64,000 nt of DNA from Gammaproteobacteria bacterium (GTDB taxonomy: Bacteria; Pseudomonadota; Gammaproteobacteria; JAADJB01), in assembly GCA_013151035.1 (NCBI GenBank), contig JAADJB010000040.1, positions 1 through 64,000 on the forward strand. Direction: 5' to 3'. The translations under genes and the position numbers were made by a program. Each line of letters begins with the position of its first letter. Position 1 is the stretch's first letter. Shown piece after piece: positions 47,720 to 56,857 of this stretch. The notes under the pieces were generated by a model. It did no database searches, was not told the DNA's origin, and saw only the letters and a list, made by a program, of their open reading frames with translations.

Positions 47720-48631
47720 TTAAATTTCATCATTCAGGTGTTCCTTACAGTGGTTACGCGCAAATTCCAGCAATTCATCCATTACCCGATGCCTGAACTT
47801 CTGTTTTTGATGCACAAAGGAAAATGGCCTTTCCAGCGGTGGATTTAAATTTAGCGCCACTAGGGTGCCTAACTCCAGCTCTTTATTAATCGTTGCACCG
47901 GATACAATCGACACCCCCATACCCGCCTCAACGGTGCCCTTAACCGCCTCCGGACTCCCTAATTCCATCGAGATATGCAAACCGCTTAGATCCACATTAG
48001 CTGCATTCATATACTCATTGATAACCTCGCGCGTACCCGAGCCCTCTTCACGGCAAATATACGGATACTCAAGCAAACGTGCGATATCCACCTCAACCTC
48101 ACCTGCCAACGGGTGATTAGGCGATACAATGGCGACCAATTTGTCATTACGACAGACCTCTACCACCAGATTTTTGTTCATCACCGGAGCCTCGACCACC
48201 CCCAGATCAATCACATTATTCTCCACCATAGAGACAATACCATCGGTATTCGACACCTTGAGTTGCAAGTTAACCTCCGGGTACTTGTGCTTAAAATCCC
48301 CCAACAGGGATGGCAGCATATACTCAGCAATGGTGGTGCTGGCACCAATAATCAGGGCACCACTAACGTCACCGGTAACTTCACGCACTGCGTTTTCCAT
48401 CTCCGCATACAAGGTGAATATCTGTTCTCCGTACTCAAAAACCCGTTTCCCTGCATCCGTCAAACTAATCCGGTTGTGAGTACGATCAAATAAACGCGTA
48501 TTAAAATATTCTTCCAGTTGCCGCACCTGAAAAGTTACTGCAGGCTGCGTCATATGCAAGTTATCCGCTGCCTTGGTAAAACTCAACATCTGAGCCACGG
48601 TATAAAACACCTGTAATCTACGATCTGCCAT
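47720..48631 (-). CDS. LysR-type transcriptional regulator (CysB/CysL-like)
   Basis: 303 aa. N-terminal winged HTH (LQVFYTVAQMLSFTKAADNLHMTQPAVTFQVRQLE) and a substrate-binding domain from about residue 90 (GALIIGASTTIAEYMLPSLLGDFKHKYPEV). This subgroup often controls sulfur or carbon-fixation genes, but the target here is not evident. It may regulate the co-directional downstream genes. Confidence 0.85.
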   Translation of the reverse strand: MADRRLQVFYTVAQMLSFTKAADNLHMTQPAVTFQVRQLEEYFNTRLFDRTHNRISLTDAGKRVFEYGEQIFTLYAEMENAVREVTGDVSGALIIGASTTIAEYMLPSLLGDFKHKYPEVNLQLKVSNTDGIVSMVENNVIDLGVVEAPVMNKNLVVEVCRNDKLVAIVSPNHPLAGEVEVDIARLLEYPYICREEGSGTREVINEYMNAANVDLSGLHISMELGSPEAVKGTVEAGMGVSIVSGATINKELELGTLVALNLNPPLERPFSFVHQKQKFRHRVMDELLEFARNHCKEHLNDEI

Positions 48632-48705
48632 ATTTATATTCTCAAAGGAGATTCATTTAACTAATAGTACCTATTAATCAGCTTAATATACAAATAAAAT
48701 TTTAT

Positions 48706-48722
48706 GGTGCGTGGTACGCACC
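48706..48722. repeat. GGTGCGTGGTACGCACC palindrome
   Basis: 17-bp core copy of the first palindrome family, between the LysR gene and the terminator of the receptor gene. Confidence 0.7.
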
Positions 48723-48724
48723 AA

Positions 48725-48750
48725 TAAAAAACCCGCCACAAGGGCGGGGT
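48725..48750 (-). terminator. Rho-independent terminator after the chemoreceptor gene
   Basis: On the minus strand a GC-rich hairpin (ACCCCGCC-n-GGCGGGT, 48731-48750) is followed by a run of T (complement of 48725-48730), 26 bases past the stop at 48776. Confidence 0.85.
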
Positions 48751-48775
48751 TATATAACCGCAATGCTCTAACACA

Positions 48776-49966
48776 CTACATCTTGAACTGTCCCATCAAG
48801 CTCTGTAACTGAGCCGATAGACGTGCCAATTCAGCACTGGCAGAGGCGGTTTGTTGTGCACCTGCCGAGGTCTGATCAGCCACTTCCTTGATATTGGCTA
48901 CATTCTGATTAATCTCTTCGGTAACGGCACTCTGTTCTTCAGCCGCACTGGCAATCTGTGTATTCATATCGGTAATTGCGGCCACTTCACCGGCAATCTC
49001 ACCTAATGCCTCAGCTGCCTGCTCAACCTGTTCCATACCATCCTTAGCACTGGTACGTGCGGCATCCATCACCTGTACCGCATTACCGGCCCCTATTTGT
49101 AGACGCTGAATCATCTTCTGAATCTCCTCAGTCGATGCCTGCGTTCTGCTAGCCAGGGTACGCACCTCATCAGCCACCACAGCAAAACCACGGCCCTGCT
49201 CACCCGCACGCGCCGCCTCAATGGCGGCATTCAGTGCCAACAGATTGGTCTGCTCGGCAATGCCACGAATCACATCCAGCACCATACCAATGCTCTCAGA
49301 TTCTTGTTCCAACTTATGAATCACCTGTGCCGCTTCTTCCACCTGATTGGCTAGCGCATCAATACCACCCATAGCATTCACTGCCACCAAGGCACCCGAA
49401 CTCGCCGCCGCATCCGCCTGTTGTGCCGAGGCCGCTGCCTCAGTCGCATGTTTGGCCACTTCATGCACTGTCGACATCATCTCATTCATCGATGTCGCCA
49501 CATGCTCAATCTCACTTTGCTGATGTGCAACAGAATTACCCGCCTCATCGGTAATGGCAGACATCTCTTCCGCAGCCGATGCCAACTGGCTGGTCGCACC
49601 ACTGATCTCACCGACAATATTACGCAGATTATCCGCCATGTGATTAAACCCGTCTGCAATTTCACCAATAAGGTCATCACTCTTCAGGTCACAGTGTTGA
49701 TTGATATCATTCTCACTCATCGCCTGCGCCATAATGGAGATTACCTTCAACTTCTGTAGCAGAATAACATCCACCATCAAGTAATTAGTAAAACCCAAGG
49801 CAGCGCCCAAAACGATACAGATAACACCCCAGACTAAAATACCGGGCTGCCAACTCATATAAAGCTCAGCAAACACAGGGAATACAAAACCTGCCACAAT
49901 CCAGAATACAACAGAGGCCATAAGCAGGGTTCGTGTAATACTGGGTTTGAAACTAATTTTATTCAT
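48776..49966 (-). CDS. Methyl-accepting chemotaxis protein, short, two TM segments
   Basis: 396 aa. Two hydrophobic helices at about 14-34 and 42-66 with almost no periplasmic loop, then HAMP and the signalling domain ([40 protein letters not shown]). With no external sensor it probably reads a membrane or cytoplasmic cue. No xWxxF tail (ends LMGQFKM). Single-gene transcript with its own terminator. Confidence 0.92.
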   Translation of the reverse strand: MNKISFKPSITRTLLMASVVFWIVAGFVFPVFAELYMSWQPGILVWGVICIVLGAALGFTNYLMVDVILLQKLKVISIMAQAMSENDINQHCDLKSDDLIGEIADGFNHMADNLRNIVGEISGATSQLASAAEEMSAITDEAGNSVAHQQSEIEHVATSMNEMMSTVHEVAKHATEAAASAQQADAAASSGALVAVNAMGGIDALANQVEEAAQVIHKLEQESESIGMVLDVIRGIAEQTNLLALNAAIEAARAGEQGRGFAVVADEVRTLASRTQASTEEIQKMIQRLQIGAGNAVQVMDAARTSAKDGMEQVEQAAEALGEIAGEVAAITDMNTQIASAAEEQSAVTEEINQNVANIKEVADQTSAGAQQTASASAELARLSAQLQSLMGQFKM

Positions 49967-50153
49967 AATAATTTATTCATCCATACTGTGATGCGCGTCT
50001 CATTAAGTCGACCAAGTGCTCGGAAACTTGATCGCCGTTGCGAGTATATTCACACTACTTATTAAGGTAACATGCAAATAAAACAAGCCACACCTATTAA
50101 AGATGCAGCCTGTTTATTTCATTACAATACTTGATACAAGCCTTGCTCAGATA

Positions 50154-51665
50154 TTAAAACTTCCATGCGTAACTGACATCAAGGGAGTTCTGTGACATAC
50201 CGATGTCAGCCTGGTAATTAAACCCAGTAAAACCGCCTGTGCCTGCGTATACATTTGACTGATCCTTACGGAAGGCATGCATATAACCCACAGTGATCTC
50301 GTTATTCCGACTTGGACTATAAGTAAAGCCCAGAGTCATCTGTCTCTCTACAACACCAGGGGCAAGAATATTAAACAGGTTTTCTTTATTAGCAATCGGG
50401 CTCTTACCGTAGTTAAAGCCGCCACGGAAGGTCCACTGTTTGCTGTAGACATAATCCACACCCAGCTTGTAGACCGTCATATCATCCCAGCCAAAACCAA
50501 AGCCATTGGAGTTACCCATGCCTTTAGTAACACAGGCTTCATTACCTCCCGCACCACATGAACTTGGCCCCGTCAACGCACCTGTTAAACCATTAAAAAA
50601 CTCATCAGCCGTTGGACCAGGATTAGAAATAGCGGCCACACCGGTGTACAGGATACGCTCCACATCAAAGGCCAGTGTCACTTTATCACTTGCCTTATAA
50701 GCCAGACCCAGAGCAAAGTTAGCCGGGATATCAAAAGCACCACCCTCGGCAAACAGACCCGAATACTTCTTGAACTTCTGCATATAGATTTTGGAAGCAG
50801 CCGTTGCACCCAAGGTCAGTTCATTGGTGACCTTACCCGTCCAACCCACACGAACACCTAAACCAAAGGCCTGATCATCACCGACGTTAGTCAGATTGGC
50901 CTGATCAGCAGAAAAGGCACGGAACAGACCCAGACCATAGGCACGGAAACGCTGATAACCCAATAGCAGTGAAGCACCAACACTATTCTTCTTGTTGATA
51001 CTGTAGGCAACGGTTGGTGCCACAATCAACTGCGCCAGATTCACACCTGCGGTTGAACCAACCGTAGGATCGTTATACAACATAGCAAGATTAGCATCTA
51101 TCGCAGCAACATTCCCGCCCATAAGCTCATACATACCAGCAAAACCAGATTGCCCACCCACTCCGAAATTATTACTGCTGGTATCACCAATAACGGGAGC
51201 CAGAGCAGACGAGTAAGGATTGGTTGAATAACGCGTGTTCATACCACCTGCACCCACAGCACTCAAACCAAAGGTCAACACCTTACCAGCCCTCATTACT
51301 GCACCAAAGTTAGGTACCGCAAATAGATTCGCTCCACTCTTAACGGTAGAGCGCATACCCTGACCAGGAACCGCACCCGCAGTTGCGGCATTCACATCCA
51401 AGCCTCTGGCATCCAGAGTCGAACTACGAAAGGGTTGAAATAATTCAAGACCCACATCAATACGATTACCGGTAAAGGCAATACCCGCCGGATTAGTTGC
51501 ACCTGCGATAGCATCCTGTGGCAGAGCAACACCCACACCACCCATGCCACGCGCCTTAGCACCGTAACCAATCGAAAAGTAACCATTAGTTGCCTGTACA
51601 ACAGGTGCAGTCAGTAATGCACTGACAGCCACGGTAGCCAAGCTCAATTTAAATGAGTATTTCAT
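50154..51665 (-). CDS. OmpP1/FadL-family outer-membrane long-chain fatty acid porin
   Basis: 503 aa. Signal peptide cleaved after VVQA (residue 26 or so); the mature N-terminus TNGYFSIGYGAKARGMGGVGVALPQD is the FadL hatch signature, and the barrel ends with aromatic SYAWKF. It probably imports fatty acids or other hydrophobic substrates that feed the beta-oxidation block at 4682-12156, though FadL homologues can transport hydrocarbons as well. AGGAGATAAATAGT leads the ATG. Confidence 0.9.
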   Translation of the reverse strand: MKYSFKLSLATVAVSALLTAPVVQATNGYFSIGYGAKARGMGGVGVALPQDAIAGATNPAGIAFTGNRIDVGLELFQPFRSSTLDARGLDVNAATAGAVPGQGMRSTVKSGANLFAVPNFGAVMRAGKVLTFGLSAVGAGGMNTRYSTNPYSSALAPVIGDTSSNNFGVGGQSGFAGMYELMGGNVAAIDANLAMLYNDPTVGSTAGVNLAQLIVAPTVAYSINKKNSVGASLLLGYQRFRAYGLGLFRAFSADQANLTNVGDDQAFGLGVRVGWTGKVTNELTLGATAASKIYMQKFKKYSGLFAEGGAFDIPANFALGLAYKASDKVTLAFDVERILYTGVAAISNPGPTADEFFNGLTGALTGPSSCGAGGNEACVTKGMGNSNGFGFGWDDMTVYKLGVDYVYSKQWTFRGGFNYGKSPIANKENLFNILAPGVVERQMTLGFTYSPSRNNEITVGYMHAFRKDQSNVYAGTGGFTGFNYQADIGMSQNSLDVSYAWKF

Positions 51666-51852
51666 ACTATTTATCTCCTCCAGCAGGATCTATATTTGTT
51701 GTTAAAATGCAACACGTTTTGTTGATTATCATCAATACCAGCGTACTTGCTGATTTTTCTGCATTTTTTAATAAATTCGGATTACTATCGCCCCGATATC
51801 AAATTACTTTAGAAAATAAATGAACTTTTTGCTGTTTTTTTACCACGCGCAC

Positions 51853-51880
51853 AAAAAAGCCCCGGTAAACCGGGGCTTTT
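51853..51880. terminator. Bidirectional rho-independent terminator
   Basis: AAAAAA-GCCCCGG-TAAA-CCGGGGC-TTTT. It most likely ends the minus-strand tusA transcript, from which it is now separated by the 160-bp element at 51896-52055. Confidence 0.9.
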
Positions 51881-51895
51881 CATCAATCTTAATTA

Positions 51896-52055
51896 TGAGA
51901 CCTTTGCACGATAGAGGCGCAAAAGAAAAATATGCTAAAATTTTTCTGATTGAGGCAGGAAACGCAGTTAATATCTAGATATTGACAAGTTTTCTAACGA
52001 AAAGCAGCGAAATTTAAGCCATTTTTACTTGTGAATCTATCGTGTAAAGGTCTCA
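51896..52055. mobile_element. 160-bp MITE with IS5-like ends
   Basis: Terminal inverted repeats TGAGACCTTTGCACGATAG (51896-51914) and its complement with one change (52037-52055), flanked by TTA on both sides (51893-51895, 52056-52058) as a 3-bp target duplication. The interior has no ORF. GAGACCTTTGCA ends with a TNA duplication fit the IS1031-like part of the IS5 family (inference). It accounts for most of the 401-bp gap 51666-52066; the rest is the terminator and the FadL leader. Confidence 0.8.
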
Positions 52056-52066
52056 TTAATATTTAA

Positions 52067-52297
52067 TCAAGATTTTTTGATCAGATAGTGGTATTTACCA
52101 CCCTCTTCACGAGATTCAATCAGCTCATTGCCGGTCTGCTTGGCAAAGGCCTCAAAATCCTTAATAGAACCCGGATCAGTAGCGATAATATGCAGAACCT
52201 TACCTGATTCCAGTGCCGACAAAGACTTCTTGGCACGCAGGATTGGTAGGGGACAGTTTAAACCGGATGCATCCAGTTCGTCATCAAAATTAGCCAT
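52067..52297 (-). CDS. tusA: TusA-family sulfurtransferase
   Basis: 76 aa. Carries persulfide sulfur on Cys15 in LNCPLPILRAKK. In sulfur oxidisers TusA hands sulfur between rhodanese, DsrE proteins and DsrEFH or sHdr (family knowledge). It is downstream of a rhodanese on the same strand, a likely sulfur donor, in a genome with Sox genes. The short length and DPGS..D motif are typical. Confidence 0.92.
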   Translation of the reverse strand: MANFDDELDASGLNCPLPILRAKKSLSALESGKVLHIIATDPGSIKDFEAFAKQTGNELIESREEGGKYHYLIKKS

Positions 52298-52431
52298 TGC
52301 TTAAATTCCTCAATCTTAAAATAATTCTGGGTTAAACGGTCATGGAACCTAAAGAGCCACAATCCCGAGACCCACTTTATAAGGCAAATACAGTGAAAAG
52401 GCAAGTTTTGTGCAAAAAAATAGCATATAAA

Positions 52432-52767
52432 TCAGGAAAAAAAACCTTCATCGGGTCTCGTAATAGATAAACCTGCACCTGCCCAGGCGATAATACCATG
52501 TCGTAAATTCAGCACATGACCGCACCCCTGCTGCGTCAATAAGCGGCAAACATGTGCAGAGCGAATACCCGAACGGCAGTAAATAACGGTAATACCCGTA
52601 TATTCTATTGCTAACCCCATGTTAGCCGGTGATGCCAATAAAGCGCCGGGAATAATACCCTGTGACATTTCAGCAACCGTACGAACATCCAGTAACTGCA
52701 CAGGAACCTCAGAGGTCTTCAGTAGATCAGCCAGATCATTGACACTAATATCTTTAACCGCATCCAT
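52432..52767 (-). CDS. Single-domain rhodanese-like protein
   Basis: 111 aa. LLDVRTVAEMSQGIIPGALLASPANM and the active-site loop CRSGIRS with Cys64. Probably transfers sulfane sulfur to TusA; 134 bp separate the two genes. GlpE/PspE-like in size; no signal peptide, so cytoplasmic. Confidence 0.88.
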   Translation of the reverse strand: MDAVKDISVNDLADLLKTSEVPVQLLDVRTVAEMSQGIIPGALLASPANMGLAIEYTGITVIYCRSGIRSAHVCRLLTQQGCGHVLNLRHGIIAWAGAGLSITRPDEGFFS

Positions 52768-52874
52768 TGCTCATCTTAAACCCTATCGTATATAAGCATT
52801 TAATTATATACTGGCGCACAAAATTATTCAATGGCGCGGGAAACCTTTTTATTCTACAGTGGTCGAGTATGAAA

Positions 52875-52926
52875 GGTGCGTAATACGCACCCTACCAAAA
52901 CCAGATCCCCGCATGCGCGAGGATGG
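52875..52926. repeat. Palindromic repeats upstream of the M48 protease
   Basis: First-family copy at 52875-52896 and second-family unit at 52904-52926. A 13-bp direct repeat GCAAAACGTGGAA follows at 52930-52942 and 52946-52958, within 30 bases of the start codon at 52972. Confidence 0.7.
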
Positions 52927-52971
52927 CATGCAAAACGTGGAACGCGCAAAACGTGGAAATAACAACAGCAC

Positions 52972-54423
52972 ATGAAAACCTTCTTTACCCCCCTACTAAT
53001 AAGCATCGGATTATTAATTTCAAACCCAGGCGATGCCAATGACGAACGCAATGAACTGAGTACATTGCCTGAACTCGGCGATCCCTCACAACAGGCACTA
53101 CCACTACAACAAGAAAGAGAAATGGGTCAGGCACTAGTTGCCTACCTGCAGCACAACGGACTATTAGTACAAGACCCCGATCTGCGCAGTTATCTGGACT
53201 CACTCACTAACCAACTACTCGGCTGGGTAAAAACCCCCTACCCTTTGTCCTTCTACATTATTGATGATCCCTCAATCAATGCCTTTGCCGCACCCGGTGG
53301 CATTATTGCCTTACATACCGGACTTATTCTCGCCAGCCAAACTGAAAGTGAACTTGCCAGCGTGGTGGCACATGAGATGGCGCACATATCCCAACGCCAT
53401 GCGGCACGCAATTATGCCTTGGCACAAAAACTCAGCCTGCCCACAGCGGCAGCCATGCTGGCAGCCATATTAATCGGCAGCCAAAGCCCGGCAGCAGCGC
53501 AGGCAGCCATCATTGGTGTGCAAGCCGGTTCAATACAAAACCAGTTAAATTATTCCCGTAGCCATGAACGCGAAGCCGATTCTATCGGCATGCAAATCTT
53601 GCATCAAGCCAACATTGATGCCACCGGCATGTCTGATTTCTTTCTCCGCCTGCAACAACAAAGCCGTTATTCCGGAAATCAAATCCCACCTTTCCTGAGC
53701 ACCCATCCTGTTACCGATGAACGTATCGCCAATGCCCAGGATCGAAACCGACATCAAAAGGGGCAGGGGCGACGGGATTCATTAGGTTTCCACCTTGCTC
53801 GAATTAAATTACTAACCCGCTACACCACAGACCCACAACAAACCCTATTTCAACTCAGCAAGCAAGATAGTAATAACCCGTTGGTTAAAGATGCAGCCCG
53901 TTACGGCCAGGCCCTGATCCTACAAAAAACGGGGCGCTATTCACAAGCACGTAACATCTTATCTTCATTGGTCAAAAAACATCCGGACGAGATACAATTC
54001 ATACTGGCATTAGCGCGTGTAGAAAATGATGCCAGCAACTCCCAACAAGCTCTTGCTTATTATCAGGCCGCATACGACACCTTTTTTAACAACCCTGTGT
54101 TGATCCTTGATTATAGTCGCCTGCTATCACAACAAAGACAATTCACCAAAGCATTGTCCTTATTGAAGCCATTAACTCAACAGACATCCGCTTATCAATC
54201 TGATGCCTGGTACCTGTTTGCTGATACGTTATATCAATCCGGTAATACCGCCATCGCCAAAGAGTCCATGGCTGAATATTTTTTACTCAGTGGAAACGTT
54301 GCAGCTGCAATCGGTCAACTAAAACAGGCACTGGAATCCAGTAATTTACACATCACTGACCGGGAGCGAATTACCGCTCGACTTTCTGAGCTAAAAAGAA
54401 ATCGCCCTCATAGCAATGAATAA
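52972..54423 (+). CDS. bepA: M48 metalloprotease with TPR domain, BepA-like
   Basis: 483 aa. Signal peptide at the N-terminus. Zinc site HEMAHISQRH (His134, Glu135, His138) and third ligand Glu201 in HEREADSIGM. The C-terminal half has TPR-like helices (from about 300). BepA in E. coli is a periplasmic protease/chaperone that checks LptD and BAM assembly. It is placed between the sulfur genes without clear operon partners. Confidence 0.88.
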   Translation: MKTFFTPLLISIGLLISNPGDANDERNELSTLPELGDPSQQALPLQQEREMGQALVAYLQHNGLLVQDPDLRSYLDSLTNQLLGWVKTPYPLSFYIIDDPSINAFAAPGGIIALHTGLILASQTESELASVVAHEMAHISQRHAARNYALAQKLSLPTAAAMLAAILIGSQSPAAAQAAIIGVQAGSIQNQLNYSRSHEREADSIGMQILHQANIDATGMSDFFLRLQQQSRYSGNQIPPFLSTHPVTDERIANAQDRNRHQKGQGRRDSLGFHLARIKLLTRYTTDPQQTLFQLSKQDSNNPLVKDAARYGQALILQKTGRYSQARNILSSLVKKHPDEIQFILALARVENDASNSQQALAYYQAAYDTFFNNPVLILDYSRLLSQQRQFTKALSLLKPLTQQTSAYQSDAWYLFADTLYQSGNTAIAKESMAEYFLLSGNVAAAIGQLKQALESSNLHITDRERITARLSELKRNRPHSNE

Positions 54424-54481
54424 AAACCAAGTCACAGAAAACTCTAATATACTAATGTAGCATGCATATATCAATTCCCCT

Positions 54482-54510
54482 TTGACGAAACAAAAACTCG
54501 GAGTTATAGT
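54482..54510 (+). promoter_or_regulatory. Sigma-70 promoter of the sox operon
   Basis: TTGACG (54482-54487) and TATAGT (54505-54510) are spaced by 17 bp. AAGGAG at 54613 precedes soxX. The leader would be a little over 100 bases. Confidence 0.6.
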
Positions 54511-54624
54511 CTAGGTCATCAAATCTGGATTGAGACTAATACCACATTAAAATGCTTGTGATATTCAGGGATGATGTTATCGTTTTAACACTACTACGAA
54601 CTTTAGATTTTTAAGGAGAGTGCA

Positions 54625-54999
54625 ATGCGGAAATCCGCGTTTAAAACCATTACTGCTATATCAATAGCCAGTATACTCACCGGCCTTACAATGATCCCAG
54701 TAAGCGTTGCCTCAGCATCAGAAGCGTCAGTCATTGCTGAAGGCAAGAAACTGGCCTTTAATCGAAAAAAAGGAAACTGTCTGGCCTGTCATGCCATTGC
54801 TGGTGGAAAATTACCGGGTAATATTGGTCCCGCATTAATTGCAATGAAAGATCGTTACCCTGATAAATCCAGGCTTCGTGCCCAGATCTGGGATTCAACG
54901 GCCAACAACCCCAACAGTATGATGCCTCCATTTGGACGGCATAAAATTCTGAGTAATAGCGATATCGACAAGATTACCGCCTACATATACTCGCTATAA
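54625..54999 (+). CDS. soxX: Sulfur-oxidation c-type cytochrome SoxX
   Basis: 124 aa. Signal peptide (cleaved near SASA at 33), one heme c site CLACH (Cys52, Cys55, His56), and distal Met in NSMMPPFGRHKILS. SoxX pairs with SoxA in the SoxAX complex that attaches thiosulfate to SoxY. First gene of soxXYZA. Confidence 0.93.
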   Translation: MRKSAFKTITAISIASILTGLTMIPVSVASASEASVIAEGKKLAFNRKKGNCLACHAIAGGKLPGNIGPALIAMKDRYPDKSRLRAQIWDSTANNPNSMMPPFGRHKILSNSDIDKITAYIYSL

Positions 55000-55035
55000 A
55001 CTGAAGAACTAAAGAGATTTCCCAGGAGAATACAT

Positions 55036-55512
55036 GTGACTAGCATGAAACGTAGAACAATTTTGAAAGGTACACTGGCCATGGGTGTTATTGGCACAGG
55101 TATCAGCGCAGGATTACTCACCCCACGCAGCGTATTGGCTGCCTGGCCTAAAAGTGCCTTTAGTGCCACCTCAGTTGGTGATGCCTTAAATGCCATGTAT
55201 GCCACAGACAAACGTGACAGCAGTAGCAAGATCCACCTCAAGGCTCCGGACATTGCTGAAAATGGTGCCGTCGTGCAGATCACCGTCTCTGCTGATATGG
55301 ATCACCACGTCGATGCCATCAGTATTATTGCTGAAAAGAATGTCAACCCAATGGCGGCATCCTTTCAACTGACTGAGCACTCAAATCCTTTTGTAGCCAC
55401 CCGTATCAAATTGGGTAAGACCTCAAATGTGATTGCTGTGGTTAAGTCGAATGGCAAGCTATATAGCACTCAGAAAGAGGTCAAGGTAACGATTGGTGGT
55501 TGTGGCGGTTAG
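55036..55512 (+). CDS. soxY: Thiosulfate oxidation carrier protein SoxY
   Basis: 158 aa from GTG 55036 with AGGAGA in front; ATG 55045 is an alternative. Twin-arginine-type signal KRRTILKG and hydrophobic stretch direct it to the periplasm with SoxZ. The C-terminal GGCGG swinging arm carries Cys156, the residue that holds the sulfur intermediates. Confidence 0.95.
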   Translation: MTSMKRRTILKGTLAMGVIGTGISAGLLTPRSVLAAWPKSAFSATSVGDALNAMYATDKRDSSSKIHLKAPDIAENGAVVQITVSADMDHHVDAISIIAEKNVNPMAASFQLTEHSNPFVATRIKLGKTSNVIAVVKSNGKLYSTQKEVKVTIGGCGG

Positions 55513-55561
55513 TCTCGCAACACAAGCTGATCGTTTACATTAATTCTAGAGGAAGTACAAC

Positions 55562-55876
55562 ATGGCAAAATCAATCAAGATTCGTGCAAAACTGAGTGGC
55601 GATGTCACCAAGGTAAAAGCACTCATCAGTCACCCGATGGAAACCGGGTTTCGCAAAAACAAAAAAACAGGTAAGAAGATCCCCGCTCATTTCATCCAGG
55701 AAGTTGTTTGTGATGTGAAGGGCAATACCGTCTTTACCGCACAATGGGGGCCGGCTGTCTCCAAGAATCCTTATCTCGCCTTCGAACTCAAGAATGTAGC
55801 CAAGGGCGACATACTGAAACTAAGCTGGGTGGATAATAAAGGCGAAAGCGCATCAGCAGAAGCTGCAATCCGCTAA
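55562..55876 (+). CDS. soxZ: Thiosulfate oxidation carrier complex protein SoxZ
   Basis: 104 aa. Ig-like partner of SoxY; IKIRAKLSGDVTKVKALISHPMETG and AFELKNVAKGD.LKLSW are typical. It lacks a signal and is co-exported with SoxY. GAGGAAG precedes the ATG. Confidence 0.95.
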   Translation: MAKSIKIRAKLSGDVTKVKALISHPMETGFRKNKKTGKKIPAHFIQEVVCDVKGNTVFTAQWGPAVSKNPYLAFELKNVAKGDILKLSWVDNKGESASAEAAIR

Positions 55877-55906
55877 ATCATAAACATACAACTCTCTAGT
55901 GGAGCA

Positions 55907-56773
55907 ATGAACATGAAAAAAACCGCATTATTTGCAGCCGCACTAACCTTTCTGAGCATCAACTCAGGGGCGTTACAGGCATCACCCGAGGCTGAAATGA
56001 AGGCCTTTCAATCCTATTATCAACAGCGCTTTCCAGATACTACATTCCAGGATTTCAGCAATGGCATCTATGGCATTGATAAGGTAAGACGTGTTGAATG
56101 GGAGTCCATCGAGGAGTTTGCCCCTTATGAGATCGGGCTGGATATCGGCAAAGACTTATTCGAAAAGCCTTTCGCTAATGGTAAGACTTATGCCAGCTGT
56201 TTTCCAAATGGAGGCATTGGTATTCGTCAAAACTATCCCTACTTTGATGCCAAGTCCGGTACCGTACGCACCCTGGAACAGGATATCAACGCTTGTCGCA
56301 GCCACAATGGTGAGAAACCACTGAAGTGGAAGAAAAACAAGATAGCCGCGATCTCTGCCTATATGTCCTATACCTCAAGGGGTAATAAACTGGCTATCAA
56401 GGTGCCTAACGACCCTCGGGCATTGGCTATACTGGAACGAGGCAAACAGAATTTCTTTGCCAAACGTGGTCAGCTCAACATGTCCTGTGCCGATTGCCAT
56501 ATGTATAATGCCGGTAACATGGCTCGCGGTAATCTGCTAAGTCCTGCTCTAGGCAACCTGAGTCATTTCCCTGTTTATCGTAAAAAATGGGAATCCAAAG
56601 GCAAGGGTGATCTGGGCGGTTTTGGTACCGTACATCGTCGCTTTGGTGGCTGTAACAAACAGGTTCGATTCAAACCTCTTAAGGCTCAGAGTGATGAATA
56701 CAAAGCTTTAGAGTATTATCTTACTTACATGAGTAATGGTATTGAGGTTAATGGACCGGGTATGCGCCAGTAA
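55907..56773 (+). CDS. soxA: L-cysteine S-thiosulfotransferase subunit SoxA (monoheme)
   Basis: 288 aa. Signal peptide, then two cytochrome-like domains. Only the second keeps heme ligation: CADCH (Cys194, Cys197, His198) with the axial ligand Cys249 in RFGGCNKQVR. In the first domain, where diheme SoxA proteins have CxxCH, this protein shows lone cysteines (CFPNGG, NACRS). It is thus the monoheme form. Ends ahead of a strong terminator. Confidence 0.93.
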   Translation: MNMKKTALFAAALTFLSINSGALQASPEAEMKAFQSYYQQRFPDTTFQDFSNGIYGIDKVRRVEWESIEEFAPYEIGLDIGKDLFEKPFANGKTYASCFPNGGIGIRQNYPYFDAKSGTVRTLEQDINACRSHNGEKPLKWKKNKIAAISAYMSYTSRGNKLAIKVPNDPRALAILERGKQNFFAKRGQLNMSCADCHMYNAGNMARGNLLSPALGNLSHFPVYRKKWESKGKGDLGGFGTVHRRFGGCNKQVRFKPLKAQSDEYKALEYYLTYMSNGIEVNGPGMRQ

Positions 56774-56793
56774 TCACAAGCATGCCGAGCAAT

Positions 56794-56826
56794 AAAAAAC
56801 CCGGCTCTATGAGTCGGGTTTTTTTT
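56794..56826 (+). terminator. Rho-independent terminator between soxA and soxB
   Basis: Hairpin ACCCGGCTC-TAT-GAGTCGGGT followed by eight T. It would separate soxXYZA from soxB or limit readthrough. Confidence 0.88.
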
Positions 56827-56857
56827 CAACAGGGCAATAATTAACAAGTAGAAGTTT

